A DNA stretch of 36,395 nucleotides from Acidobacteriota bacterium (GTDB lineage Bacteria; Acidobacteriota; Vicinamibacteria; Vicinamibacterales; UBA2999), in assembly GCA_947465645.1 (NCBI GenBank), contig CANIBQ010000051.1:1-36395 (forward strand), read 5' to 3'. The notes under the pieces were generated by a model. That model was not told the origin of the DNA. It did no database searches and worked only from the letters and a program-made list of their open reading frames with translations. Shown here piece after piece: positions 25,425 through 33,039 of this stretch; position 1 is the stretch's first letter; the number at the start of each line of letters is the position of its first letter. The translations under genes and the position numbers were made by a program.

Positions 25425-26417
25425 TCAGTAGCGGAGCTTTACCGCGTCTCTCACGCGTTCCATCGTCGCCTGCGCAACCTCGCGCGCCTTCCGCGATCCT
25501 TCGATGGCGATGTCGCGAACCTGCTCGGGCCGGGCGGCGACGTCGCGGCGGCGCTCGCGCAGCGGGTCGAGCATCGCGTTCAGCGCCTTCGCCAGCTTTG
25601 TCTTGACCTCGACGTCGCCGACCTTGCCTTCGCGGTAGCGCGTCTTGAGATCGTCGACCTCGGCCGTGTCCGGATTGAACGCGTCATGGTACATGAAGAC
25701 GGGGTTGCCTTCGACGGTGCCGGGAATGTCGGCGCGAACCCGCTTGGGATCCGTGTACATCTGCCGCACCTTCTTCATCACCGCGTCGCTGTCGTCGGCG
25801 AGATCGATCGTGTTGCCGTAGCTCTTGCTCATCTTGCGGTTGTCGAGTCCCGGGAGGCGCGGCACCGGCGTGAGCAGCGGCTGCGGCTCGACGAGCACCT
25901 CGCCGTAGTGCTGGTTGAAGCGGCGCACCACCTCGCGCGAGAGTTCCAGGTGCGGCACCTGATCCTCGCCCACCGGCACGAACCGGCCGTCGTACATGGC
26001 GACATCGGCGGTCTGCAGCAGCGGATAACCCAGAAAGCCGAGCGTCGAGAGATCTTTCTCCGCCAGTTGCTCCTGTTGCTCCTTGTAGGTCGGCACGCGC
26101 TCGAGCCACGGGATCGGCACCACCATCGACAGCAGGAGGAAGAGCTCCGCGTGCTCGGGCACGAGCGACTGGATGAAGATCGTGCTGCGCTCCGGATTCA
26201 CGCCGGCCGCAATCCAGTCGGCGACGTTGTCGAGCGCGTAGCCGGTGATCGCGTCGGTCTTGGCGTACTCGCTCGTCAGCGCGTGCCAGTCGGCGACGAA
26301 GTAGAAGCAGTCGTACTGCTCCTGCAGCGTCGTCCAGTTCCTGAGGGCACCGACCAGATGTCCGAGATGCAGTTTGCCAGTCGGGCGCATCCCCGACACG
26401 ACTCGCGCGCTATTCAT
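25425..26417 (-). CDS. trpS: tryptophan--tRNA ligase
   Basis: A 330-residue class Ic synthetase. The HIGH-type motif is HLGH at residues 17-20 in SGMRPTGKLHLGHLVGALRN, and KMSKS is at 195-199. FYFVADWHALTSEY, GFLGYPLLQTADV and VPVGEDQVPHLELSREVVRRFN (parts) bind Trp and ATP as in the family. It charges tRNA-Trp. Gene order M50 protease-trpS-scpA-scpB is common in Gram-positive and several other bacteria. The upstream gap is a REP-like palindrome, from 2 bp before the ATG. Confidence 0.96.
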   Translation of the reverse strand: MNSARVVSGMRPTGKLHLGHLVGALRNWTTLQEQYDCFYFVADWHALTSEYAKTDAITGYALDNVADWIAAGVNPERSTIFIQSLVPEHAELFLLLSMVVPIPWLERVPTYKEQQEQLAEKDLSTLGFLGYPLLQTADVAMYDGRFVPVGEDQVPHLELSREVVRRFNQHYGEVLVEPQPLLTPVPRLPGLDNRKMSKSYGNTIDLADDSDAVMKKVRQMYTDPKRVRADIPGTVEGNPVFMYHDAFNPDTAEVDDLKTRYREGKVGDVEVKTKLAKALNAMLDPLRERRRDVAARPEQVRDIAIEGSRKAREVAQATMERVRDAVKLRY

Positions 26418-26419
26418 CG

Positions 26420-26450
26420 TACGTCGTGTCCGCCTGAAGGCGGACCGTGA
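26420..26450. repeat. REP-like composite palindrome between the M50 protease gene and trpS
   Basis: TACGTCGT leads into GTCCGCC-TGAA-GGCGGAC (26428-26445). Its right arm continues as GCGGACCGTGAAGGTT, a degenerate copy of the GTAAA-loop hairpin of birA and gdhA. This copy joins the two palindrome types into one composite with a shared middle arm. Confidence 0.8.
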
Positions 26451-26453
26451 AGG

Positions 26454-27077
26454 TTAGAGCAACCACGAGAGGAGCAATCCTGCCGGCGGAGAGATCAACG
26501 TGTAGAGCACCCCGGTGAACATCAAGCCGTACAGGACGAGAAAGCCGTACGGCCGCAGCCGATCGAGCGTCTCGGCCATCGGCCCGCTGAGCATCCCGGC
26601 CAGCACGTTGCCGCCGTCGAGCGGAGGTACCGGCACCATGTTGAAGACGGCGAGCAGCACGTTGATTCGAACCGACATCTCCAGGACCGCGCCGGCAACG
26701 CCGCCGATATCGATGATCGTCAGCACCACCGCCGCGATGACCGCGAGCACGAGGTTGCTGGCCGGCCCCGCCGCGGCAATCACCATGAATTTTTGCCGCC
26801 AGTGAGGATGCAGTTGCGACGGGCTCACCGGCACGGGTTTGGCCCACCCGATAATCGGCAGGTTGGTGAGGAGCGCGATCAGGGGGAACACGACGGTCCC
26901 GATGGGATCGACGTGGACCGCCGGATTGAGGGACACGCGCCCGAGCATCCGCGCCGTCGGATCGCCAAGCCGGTCGGCTGTCCACGCGTGAGCCGCTTCG
27001 TGCACCGTCAGGGAAAACAGCAGAACGAAAAAGAGTACGAAGACCTGAACGAAATCGATGTTCTCCAAGGACGGCAC
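26454..27077 (-). CDS. site-2 protease family (M50) membrane metalloprotease
   Basis: A 207-residue polytopic membrane protein. The zinc site HEAAH lies at about residues 26-30 inside the first membrane segment (FVLFFVLLFSLTVHEAAHAW), and the third ligand is Asp in NMVPVPPLDGG (about 145-155). At least five hydrophobic segments are visible. This short form, without PDZ domain, is the YwhC-like group that lies next to trpS and scpAB in many genomes. It cleaves within membranes; the substrate is unknown. The start is GTG 27077. Confidence 0.93.
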   Translation of the reverse strand: MPSLENIDFVQVFVLFFVLLFSLTVHEAAHAWTADRLGDPTARMLGRVSLNPAVHVDPIGTVVFPLIALLTNLPIIGWAKPVPVSPSQLHPHWRQKFMVIAAAGPASNLVLAVIAAVVLTIIDIGGVAGAVLEMSVRINVLLAVFNMVPVPPLDGGNVLAGMLSGPMAETLDRLRPYGFLVLYGLMFTGVLYTLISPPAGLLLSWLL

Positions 27078-27132
27078 AGCGTACCACGGGTTCGTGTGCC
27101 GTCCAACCGGAGCGCGGTTTCTTATGCCGCGT

Positions 27133-27300
27133 TCACGGATGCCATCCGCTGACGAGCACGCCGAGATAGTACGGCCACACCAGGATCGCGAGGACGCCCT
27201 TCCAGAACGTCAGTTGTAGAAACCCGATCGTGAAGAGCCACCCCGCGCCCCAGAGCAACCCGGCGCCGCCGTGCTGCTCGATCCGAATCTTGTCAGCCAT
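27133..27300 (-). CDS. small tryptophan-rich membrane protein, 55 residues
   Basis: A 55-codon frame from ATG 27300 to TGA 27133. MADKIRIEQHGGAG is the polar N terminus; LLWGAGWLFTIGFLQL and FWKGVLAILVWPYYLGVLV are two hydrophobic segments with five Trp in all. AGAGGTGAC directly before the ATG is a good SD. The pattern FTIGF-L-FWK...WPYYLG is one I recall from small uncharacterised proteins in many bacteria. It lies downstream of the M50 protease in reading direction reversed, that is, upstream on the same strand, and could be co-transcribed with it. Function is unknown. Confidence 0.7.
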   Translation of the reverse strand: MADKIRIEQHGGAGLLWGAGWLFTIGFLQLTFWKGVLAILVWPYYLGVLVSGWHP

Positions 27301-27343
27301 GTCACCTCTGCCCGATCAACCTTCTCTATTCACGGCCGCCCAG

Positions 27344-27955
27344 TCAGCGATACATGGCGTCGTTTGCCGGGTGCGCCAGCGCGTAGGGCAGCACGTCGAC
27401 GATCAGGTCGGCTGTCACATCCCACAACACCAGGTCGTAGTCGACGATCCGGTACTCCAGCTCCCGAGGCAGCGCCGGCAGCATGAGCAGGGTCGAGGCC
27501 GGCAACTCGCGCGCATCCCAGATCGGAAGCGGGGCATGAATTCCCGGATGGACGCCCGGCAACAGCCGGCCATCCTCGTCCATCAATGGCCCGGCCAGGC
27601 CGAAATCAGTTGCCGAGGTCGCGCCGCGGATGATCGCGCGGAACAGCCGCGCAGCCTCGGACGTGAAGATGTCGCACCGGCGGGCAGTGGCCCGCGCGGT
27701 CTTGATCGCGGAGGCGAGGGGCCCCGTGGAGATCGCGGCCGAGTGACGGGTGCCGGGCGGAAGCACCGAGGCCGCCAACGCGCGGTGCAGCTCGGCATAC
27801 GCCGCGACGCGTTGCTCGAACACGAGGAGTGCGGTCGAGGTTTCGGCGATGGCGCCCCCGCGCCCGACCTGGCCGTCAACCGTGGCCACGGCCACCGCGG
27901 CAATCGCCAGCGTGGCCGCCATTCGCGGCAGCAGCATAGAGAGCAGGGGCGTCAT
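27344..27955 (-). CDS. secreted hypothetical protein of acidobacterial type
   Basis: A 203-residue protein. The start at ATG 27955 is supported by the SD AAGGAGGA 7 nt upstream. The N terminus (MTPLLSMLLPRMAATLAIA) is a signal peptide with likely cleavage after Gly-Gln near residue 29. The mature part is helical at first, with CDIFTSEAARLFRAII, and ends ALPRELEYRIVDYDLVLWD then ADLIVDVLPYALA. I recall this ending from many uncharacterised acidobacterial secreted proteins, but no function is known. It may belong to the sigma-54 circuit upstream on the same strand. Confidence 0.75.
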   Translation of the reverse strand: MTPLLSMLLPRMAATLAIAAVAVATVDGQVGRGGAIAETSTALLVFEQRVAAYAELHRALAASVLPPGTRHSAAISTGPLASAIKTARATARRCDIFTSEAARLFRAIIRGATSATDFGLAGPLMDEDGRLLPGVHPGIHAPLPIWDARELPASTLLMLPALPRELEYRIVDYDLVLWDVTADLIVDVLPYALAHPANDAMYR

Positions 27956-27996
27956 GGGGGATCCTCCTTCGGCGGAATTCACCCGCCGTCAATGCA

Positions 27997-28128
27997 TCAA
28001 CCGTGCCTCGCGGCGAGGTGCGCGGCATGGCGCCAATGGAGTGAACCTCCCTCCTGCGTGAGGCGCTCGCGCAGCGACCAGCGCAGCAGCGCCTCATCGT
28101 CGACAACCAGGACCGTGGCGGCGGACAC
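27997..28128 (-). pseudogene. remnant of a response regulator: first 27 residues of a receiver
   Basis: From GTG 28128 the frame reads [19 protein letters not shown] then TQEGG, followed by unrelated residues to TGA 27997 (43 codons). It is a close relative of the first residues of the NtrC-type protein just upstream ([18 protein letters not shown]). It breaks off after the first helix, so the acceptor Asp and the rest are lost. This looks like the left-over of a duplicated regulator gene cut by a deletion. Confidence 0.68.
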
Positions 28129-28182
28129 GCCGTGAGTATCTCGAGCCGACTCTCGAATGCCCGGCCGCTGCCGGAACGGTCG

Positions 28183-29595
28183 CTAGGCTGACGCTCCCGC
28201 GCCAGACTGGGCCGGCGTCGGGTGCGCCGGCGTCGGGTGCGGCCGCGGCAGACCGAACTTTTCGATACGATAACGGACCTGGTCGCGGTTGATGCCGAGC
28301 AACTGTCCCGCGTGCGTCTGATTCCCCCCGGAGCGCTCGAGCGCCTGCATCACCAGTTGGCGCTCGACCTCCTCGAGCACGACCCCGTTCAGCGGCAGTC
28401 GGAACTGCACGGAGGATGAGTGGCGCCCAAGCGTCATGAAGTCGTCCGGCGCGAGCCACTCCCGATCCATCAGCAGCATCGCGCGCTCGATGGTGTTGCG
28501 CAACTCGCGGATGTTGCCCGGCCACCGGCACTGCTCCAGCAGGGCCATCGCCTCGGGCGTCACGCCCCGCACGCGCTTCTTGAACTCCCGGTTGTAGCGC
28601 TCGACGTAGTAGGCGACCAGCAGCGGAATATCCCCCGTCCGTTCGCGGAGCGGCGGGAGCAGGATCGGCATCACCTGCAGCCGGTAGAACAGGTCCTCGC
28701 GGAACTTCCCGGCCTCGACTTCGGCCTCGAGATCGCGGTTGGTGGCGGCGACGACCCGCACGTCCACGCGCACGTCGGCCAGGCCCCCGACGCGCTTGAA
28801 CGTCCTCTCCTCGAGAAAGCGCAGGAGCTTGGACTGCAGCCCCGGCATCATTTCGCCGATCTCGTCGAGAAACACGGTGCCGCCGTCGGCGGTCTCGAAC
28901 AGCCCGCGCTTCTGCTGCCGCGCATCGGTGAAGGCGCCGCGCTCGTGCCCGAACAGCTCGCTCTCGAGCAACTGCTCCGGCAGCGCCGAGCAGGTGATGT
29001 TGACGAACGGCCTGGCCGCGCGGTCGCTGTTGTAGTGGATCGCCTTGGCGGCGAGGTCCTTGCCCGTGCCGGTCTCGCCCGTCAGCAGCACCGTCGACGC
29101 CGGGCTCGCGGCCACGCGCGCGAGGAGAGACTTGGCCTGGAGCATCGCCGGCGACGCCCCGATCACCGCGTCGAACCCGTAGTCCCGGCCCTGGCTGGTG
29201 CGCAGCGACCGCACCTCCCGGCGCAGGCGGCCGGTCTCGAGCGCCTTCTCCACCACCAGCGCCACTTCATCCAGATTGAACGGCTTGTGGACGTAGTGAT
29301 AGGCGCCCAGCCGCATCGCCTCGACGGCGTTCTCCACCGTCGAGAACGCGGTCATCAGGATCACCGGCATCTCGGGCGCCAGCTCCTTGATGCGCCGCAG
29401 CACCGCCAGGCCGTCGGTATCGGGCAGCCGGAAATCGAGCAGCACGAGGTCCATGCCGCCGGCGGCGACCTGCTCCAGGGCGTGCGCGCCGGTGCCCGCT
29501 TCCGACACCCCGTAGCCATCCCGCCGCAGCCGCTCGCGCAACGACCAGCGTACGAGCTCTTCGTCATCGACGATCAGAATGTTCGCCGTACTCAT
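28183..29595 (-). CDS. sigma-54-dependent response regulator, NtrC family
   Basis: A 470-residue three-domain activator. Receiver (1-120): D10-D11, phospho-acceptor D54 in [14 protein letters not shown] at 81-83, K104 in VHKPF. AAA+ domain (about 142-375): Walker A GETGTGKD at 173-180, sigma-54 contact loop GAFTDA at 220-225 (usual GAFTGA, Asp is a common variant), FLDEIGEM Walker B, and arginine fingers in [13 protein letters not shown]. Fis-type HTH at the end ([30 protein letters not shown]). It needs phosphorylation by a kinase not adjacent in the window. It precedes the secreted protein gene and follows tonB, whose upstream region has a sigma-54 promoter. Confidence 0.95.
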   Translation of the reverse strand: MSTANILIVDDEELVRWSLRERLRRDGYGVSEAGTGAHALEQVAAGGMDLVLLDFRLPDTDGLAVLRRIKELAPEMPVILMTAFSTVENAVEAMRLGAYHYVHKPFNLDEVALVVEKALETGRLRREVRSLRTSQGRDYGFDAVIGASPAMLQAKSLLARVAASPASTVLLTGETGTGKDLAAKAIHYNSDRAARPFVNITCSALPEQLLESELFGHERGAFTDARQQKRGLFETADGGTVFLDEIGEMMPGLQSKLLRFLEERTFKRVGGLADVRVDVRVVAATNRDLEAEVEAGKFREDLFYRLQVMPILLPPLRERTGDIPLLVAYYVERYNREFKKRVRGVTPEAMALLEQCRWPGNIRELRNTIERAMLLMDREWLAPDDFMTLGRHSSSVQFRLPLNGVVLEEVERQLVMQALERSGGNQTHAGQLLGINRDQVRYRIEKFGLPRPHPTPAHPTPAQSGAGASA

Positions 29596-29649
29596 TGGGC
29601 GCCACCTCCACCTGCCGAATTTCCACGTGTCACGAGGTCCTCGCGACTC

Positions 29650-30384
29650 CTAATCCAAGCCGAACGTCAGCACCACGGTCAGGACGAAGCGTTCGGGTTG
29701 ACCGTTGAGCAACAGCGGTGAGTAGCGCCATTGACGGACGGCAGCGAGCGCCGCCTTGTCGAACATGCCCTGCGAGCGGAGCACCTTGACCTCCTGCACC
29801 GTACCGTCTCTGTCGACGATCGCCTCGAGGATCACCGTGCCCTCGAGGTGTGCCGCAAGGGCCATAGGCGGATACACCGGCTCGACGCGATGCACCAGGG
29901 CAGGCGCCTTCATCGCTCCTCCGATGCGGACGGGGCCCTTCGCCACCGGCGGCGGTGGCGGCGGTGGCGGCGGAGTGTCGGCCGGCAGCCCGCCCACGAT
30001 GCCTTCGAGGACACCGCCGGGGACCCCACCCTCGACGCCGCCCTGGACCCCCTGCTGGCCTGCGTCGAACCCCACTTCAGGCTCGATGCGCGACGGCGCC
30101 TCGACCGGCGCCGCGAAGACGCCGGTGGTCGGCACCGGTTGCGTGGCCGGCGGCGTTGCGCGCGGGGCCGGTGGAGGCGGAGGGGGAGGGGGCGGCGGCG
30201 GCGGAGGCGAAGGCACGGCGACAAACGCCATGATCGTTCGGACCGGAACGCGATCGGTCGCGACCATCAGCGACGTCGCCGCGATCAAGCCGACCGCCGC
30301 CGCCTCCGCAGCGACCGAGAGCAGCATCGGGGCGGTCTGGCGCCGTGGAATATGGGTAGTCTGTCCTGTGATCAGGTCGAACAT
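29650..30384 (-). CDS. TonB-family energy-transducing protein
   Basis: A 244-residue inner-membrane-anchored periplasmic protein. One N-terminal membrane segment (LLSVAAEAAAVGLIAATSLM, about residues 21-40), a run of 13 prolines (about 60-72), a Gly/Val-rich stretch (GVQGGVEGGVPGGVLEGIVG), a second proline run, and the C-terminal TonB domain (EPVYPPMALAAHLEGTVILE, then AALAAVRQWRYSPLLLNGQP). The C-terminal domain contacts TonB boxes of outer-membrane receptors. No exbB or exbD is in the window. The start is set by AGGAGGT at 30391-30397, 6 nt before ATG. A -24/-12 promoter lies upstream. Confidence 0.93.
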   Translation of the reverse strand: MFDLITGQTTHIPRRQTAPMLLSVAAEAAAVGLIAATSLMVATDRVPVRTIMAFVAVPSPPPPPPPPPPPPPAPRATPPATQPVPTTGVFAAPVEAPSRIEPEVGFDAGQQGVQGGVEGGVPGGVLEGIVGGLPADTPPPPPPPPPVAKGPVRIGGAMKAPALVHRVEPVYPPMALAAHLEGTVILEAIVDRDGTVQEVKVLRSQGMFDKAALAAVRQWRYSPLLLNGQPERFVLTVVLTFGLD

Positions 30385-30440
30385 AACGCGACCTCCTGTC
30401 GATCGGCGGCGGGAGCCGTTGCGCCCGGCGTTCCCTCTGG

Positions 30441-30456
30441 TGCAGGTTGCGCGCCA
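30441..30456 (-). promoter_or_regulatory. sigma-54 (-24/-12) promoter of tonB
   Basis: Read on the minus strand the site is TGGCGCG-CAAC-CTGCA. It agrees with TGGCACG-N4-TTGCW at all but two positions and has the essential GG and GC at the right 10-nt spacing. Transcription should start near 30430, giving a leader of about 46 nt with the SD of tonB. The neighbouring gene codes for a sigma-54 activator. Confidence 0.65.
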
Positions 30457-30529
30457 GCAGAACCAACGGCACCTGGCCCGTTATTCCGTCGTATCCGCTC
30501 GACACTGTGAGACGTCACTCGTAGGGGTG

Positions 30530-30541
30530 GGGAATATTCCC
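30530..30541. promoter_or_regulatory. perfect 12-bp palindrome, candidate activator site upstream of the sigma-54 promoter
   Basis: GGGAATATTCCC is a perfect palindrome in the gap between the single-domain receiver gene and tonB. Its centre lies about 105 bp upstream of the predicted tonB start, the normal distance for a dimeric NtrC-family activator. Binding is inferred, not shown. Confidence 0.45.
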
Positions 30542-30562
30542 TGCGGAGGGTAGGATTCCGCG

Positions 30563-30964
30563 CTACCGCGTCGCCGCGTAGGCGTTAAGCAGCATCGGCT
30601 CGAGGTCGTGCATGTCGAACGGCTTGTCCACGACGCCGTACGCACCGAGCGCGAGGGCACTGGCGACAAGATCCGGCGTGCCGTGCGCCGTCATCATGAC
30701 GACGACGCTGAGCGGCGTAAGCTCACGGATCCTGGCGAGCAACTCCAGATCATTCGAATCCGGCAACCGGCAATCGAGCAGCACCACGTCCGCTGGCTCC
30801 GGCATGTCGTTCAACGTCCGGATCGCGGACTCGGCATCCTCGGCCTCGATCACCGTGTGCCCCATGCGCGAGAGGGTTTCGGCGATCGACCACTTGAGCA
30901 GCGCTTCGTCCTCGACGACCAGAACGCGAAGGTGAAACCGATGGGTCACTGAAACCAGACGCAT
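30563..30964 (-). CDS. single-domain response regulator (receiver only)
   Basis: A 133-residue protein consisting of one receiver: E18-D19 acidic pair in VEDEALLKWSIAETL, phospho-acceptor D64 in LLDCRLPDSNDLELL, MTA (92-94), and Lys in GVVDKPFDM. No output domain follows. Its sequence is close to the receiver of the NtrC-type protein 1 kb downstream (DEALLKWSIAETL against [13 protein letters not shown]), which suggests a shared origin; it may compete for the same kinase or be a split-off of an activator gene. The gap to tonB holds the sigma-54 promoter. Confidence 0.9.
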   Translation of the reverse strand: MRLVSVTHRFHLRVLVVEDEALLKWSIAETLSRMGHTVIEAEDAESAIRTLNDMPEPADVVLLDCRLPDSNDLELLARIRELTPLSVVVMMTAHGTPDLVASALALGAYGVVDKPFDMHDLEPMLLNAYAATR

Positions 30965-31020
30965 TCAAGATCCGGTCCACGCGCAGACCTCCACGGAGCG
31001 TGCGTCGCGAGAAGATGACG

Positions 31021-31213
31021 CGGGGAATGTTTCGACGTCGCTGCGAACTATTTCACCAGGCGCGATCCTTTTCATCGGTTCGCCGGAACAATACATCTCG
31101 AATGTCGCGTTCTACTACAAGCTGCTGTTCCTCGTCATCGTCGGCGCCGTGTCACTGTTATCATGGTGTTGTACTGGGGCCGCATGCTGGCCTTCGTCGG
31201 CAACGCGTTCTAG
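31021..31213 (+). pseudogene. C-terminal remnant of a small membrane protein (DUF6644-like)
   Basis: On the plus strand GAILFIGSPEQYISNVAFYY, KLLFLVIVGA reads like the end of a family of small polytopic membrane proteins often seen beside cytochromes (I recall them as DUF6644). Near 31150-31165 the frame shifts, and the matching end VLYWGRMLAFVGNAF with TAG at 31211 is in another frame. No start or upstream part is present. The family name is a low-confidence recall; the broken frame is visible. Confidence 0.45.
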
Positions 31214-31223
31214 GAGTCCCCTT

Positions 31224-31664
31224 ATGCAAAGAAGACTGGCGTATGCATTCGCGGCCACGATAGTCGTCTCACTGGCGGCCGCCGCCGCGTTGGCGCAGGA
31301 AGCGACGATCAGGCCGATCGCCACCGTCGGGCAGATCATGCAGACGATGATCGTCCCCTTCTCGGACGCGGTGTTCATGGCCGCATCCGAGCCGCCAAAG
31401 ACCGACGCAGGATGGGCCGCGGTCGGCGGCAGCGCGCTCGCCCTGGCCGAGTCAGGGAACCTGTTGATGATTGGTCCCCGGGCGCGCGACAAGGCCGAGT
31501 GGATGAAGATGGCGCGCCAGACGGTTGACGCCGCCGCGGCCGTGATGAAGGCGGCCGCCGCCAAAGACGCTGACGCGCTTTCTTCGACCGGGGACGCACT
31601 CTACGAAACATGCGAGTCGTGCCATATGCGCTACATGACGCCGAGCGCACCCGCGGCGAAGTAG
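31224..31664 (+). CDS. periplasmic cytochrome c, class II-like
   Basis: A 146-residue exported protein with signal peptide (MQRRLAYAFAATIVVSLAA, cleavage near Ala24) and one haem-binding motif CESCH at residues 130-134, close to the C terminus. The rest is helical, with Met-rich TVGQIMQTMIVPFSD near the N terminus, which fits a four-helix cytochrome c'-like fold. It carries electrons or binds a small ligand in the periplasm; partner unknown. The SD AGGAG is 7 nt before ATG 31224. It follows directly on the membrane-protein remnant, which was probably once part of the same unit. Confidence 0.85.
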   Translation: MQRRLAYAFAATIVVSLAAAAALAQEATIRPIATVGQIMQTMIVPFSDAVFMAASEPPKTDAGWAAVGGSALALAESGNLLMIGPRARDKAEWMKMARQTVDAAAAVMKAAAAKDADALSSTGDALYETCESCHMRYMTPSAPAAK

Positions 31665-31686
31665 TTGAAGACCCGCCTCGACCGAC

Positions 31687-33039
31687 CTAGCCCATCACGG
31701 TCGCGCGCGCCGCGGCCGTATCGACGCTGGGGGCGGTCACGGCGTCCAGCGTCGGCGCCCGGTCGCGGTCAGGGCTGGCACCAAGGGGAAGGGTCACGGT
31801 AAACGTGGCGCCCTGATCCTTCCCCTCGCTCGCCGCCGTGACGTGGCCGCCATGGAGCTCCACGAGGTGACGGACGATGGCCATGCCGAGGCCGAGTCCC
31901 CAGTGCAGGCGGCTGAACGAGCCGTCGGCCTGGCTGAAGCGTTCGAATACGTGTGGAAGGAACGCCGGCTCGATGCCTTGACCAGAGTCGGTGATCGTCA
32001 CAACGACGTCGCCCGCGTGCGCCCGCAACTCGACCCGGACACGTCCGTCCTTCGGCGTGAACTTGATCGCGTTCGACAGGAGGTTCCACATGATCTGCTG
32101 GAGGCGGTCCCGGTCGGCGATGATCGGCGCGACGTCGCCGAACACCCTGTCGACGGCGATGTCCTTGGCGTCGGCCGCCGGCTCCACGGTTTCGATTGCA
32201 GCCTCGATCACGGTACGAAGGCTCACGAGCTCCAGATGGAGATTGAGCTTGCCCCCGATGATGCGGGAGACATCCAAGATGTCGTCCACAAGCTGCGCCT
32301 GCGCCTGCGCGTTCCTCTTGATGACTCGCGTGGCACGGTCGATCGACTCGTTGTCCCGGCTACCCGTCTCCAGAATGTGCGTCCATCCGAGGATCGCGTT
32401 GAGCGGCGTGCGAAGCTCGTGAGAGAGGGTGGCGAGGAACTCGTCCTTCAACCTGTTCAGCGCCTGCGCCTCGACACGGGCACGCTGCTCCCGTTCGAGC
32501 AACTGCGCGAGCTCGACCTCGACGCGCTGGCGCCCGGCCATCTCGGCCTCGAGCGAGCGATTGGTCGCCGCCAGCTCTCTGGTGCGCTCCTCGACCCGGT
32601 GCTCCATGTCGTCGTAGGCACCCTTCAAGGCGTCCGCGGCCTCTTTTAGCGCCTGCCGCTGCGTGTACAGCTCGACAAACACCGCCACTTTCGAGAGGAG
32701 CACTTCAGGGGCGAGGGGCTTGAAGAGATAGTCGACGGCGCCGGCCGCATAGCCGCGGACGACGTGCGTATCGCCCTTGACATTCGCGGTGAGGAAGATG
32801 ATTGGCGTGTTGCGTGAACGATCGCGGCGCCGGATCAGTTCCGCGACCTCGTAGCCGTCCATCTCCGGCATCGCCACGTCCATCAGGATCAGTGCGAAGT
32901 CCTGACCGAGCAGCGCCTTCAGCGCCTCGGCGCCAGACCGTGCGTGTACCAGTGTGTGACCGGTATCAGTGAGAATGGCCTCCAGCGCCAGCAGGTTCTC
33001 CGGGTGGTCGTCGACCAGCAGAATGCCGACGGGCGTCAT
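31687..33039 (-). CDS. receiver-histidine kinase (REC-HisKA-HATPase)
   Basis: A 450-residue soluble protein. An N-terminal receiver (D10-D11, phospho-acceptor D54 in LMDVAMPEMDGYE, Lys in YLFKPLAPE) is followed by a coiled coil (about 125-195), a HisKA domain with His207 in LSHELRTPLNAIL, and a HATPase domain (NLLSNAIKFT, DSGQGIEPAF, GLGLGMAIVRHL, GATFTVTLPLG). No membrane segment or sensor domain. Such reversed-order kinases usually take the signal as phosphate on the receiver. The start ATG 33039 overlaps the cheB-like stop (ATGA). An earlier in-frame start would overlap cheB and is unlikely. It is the last gene of the four-gene operon. Confidence 0.92.
   Translation of the reverse strand: MTPVGILLVDDHPENLLALEAILTDTGHTLVHARSGAEALKALLGQDFALILMDVAMPEMDGYEVAELIRRRDRSRNTPIIFLTANVKGDTHVVRGYAAGAVDYLFKPLAPEVLLSKVAVFVELYTQRQALKEAADALKGAYDDMEHRVEERTRELAATNRSLEAEMAGRQRVEVELAQLLEREQRARVEAQALNRLKDEFLATLSHELRTPLNAILGWTHILETGSRDNESIDRATRVIKRNAQAQAQLVDDILDVSRIIGGKLNLHLELVSLRTVIEAAIETVEPAADAKDIAVDRVFGDVAPIIADRDRLQQIMWNLLSNAIKFTPKDGRVRVELRAHAGDVVVTITDSGQGIEPAFLPHVFERFSQADGSFSRLHWGLGLGMAIVRHLVELHGGHVTAASEGKDQGATFTVTLPLGASPDRDRAPTLDAVTAPSVDTAAARATVMG

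Noticed and set aside
28420..30553. Plus-strand open frames opposite the NtrC-type gene and tonB, some very Gly-rich
   Set aside because: The Gly/Arg runs are the complement of the proline runs in TonB and of conserved AAA+ sequence.
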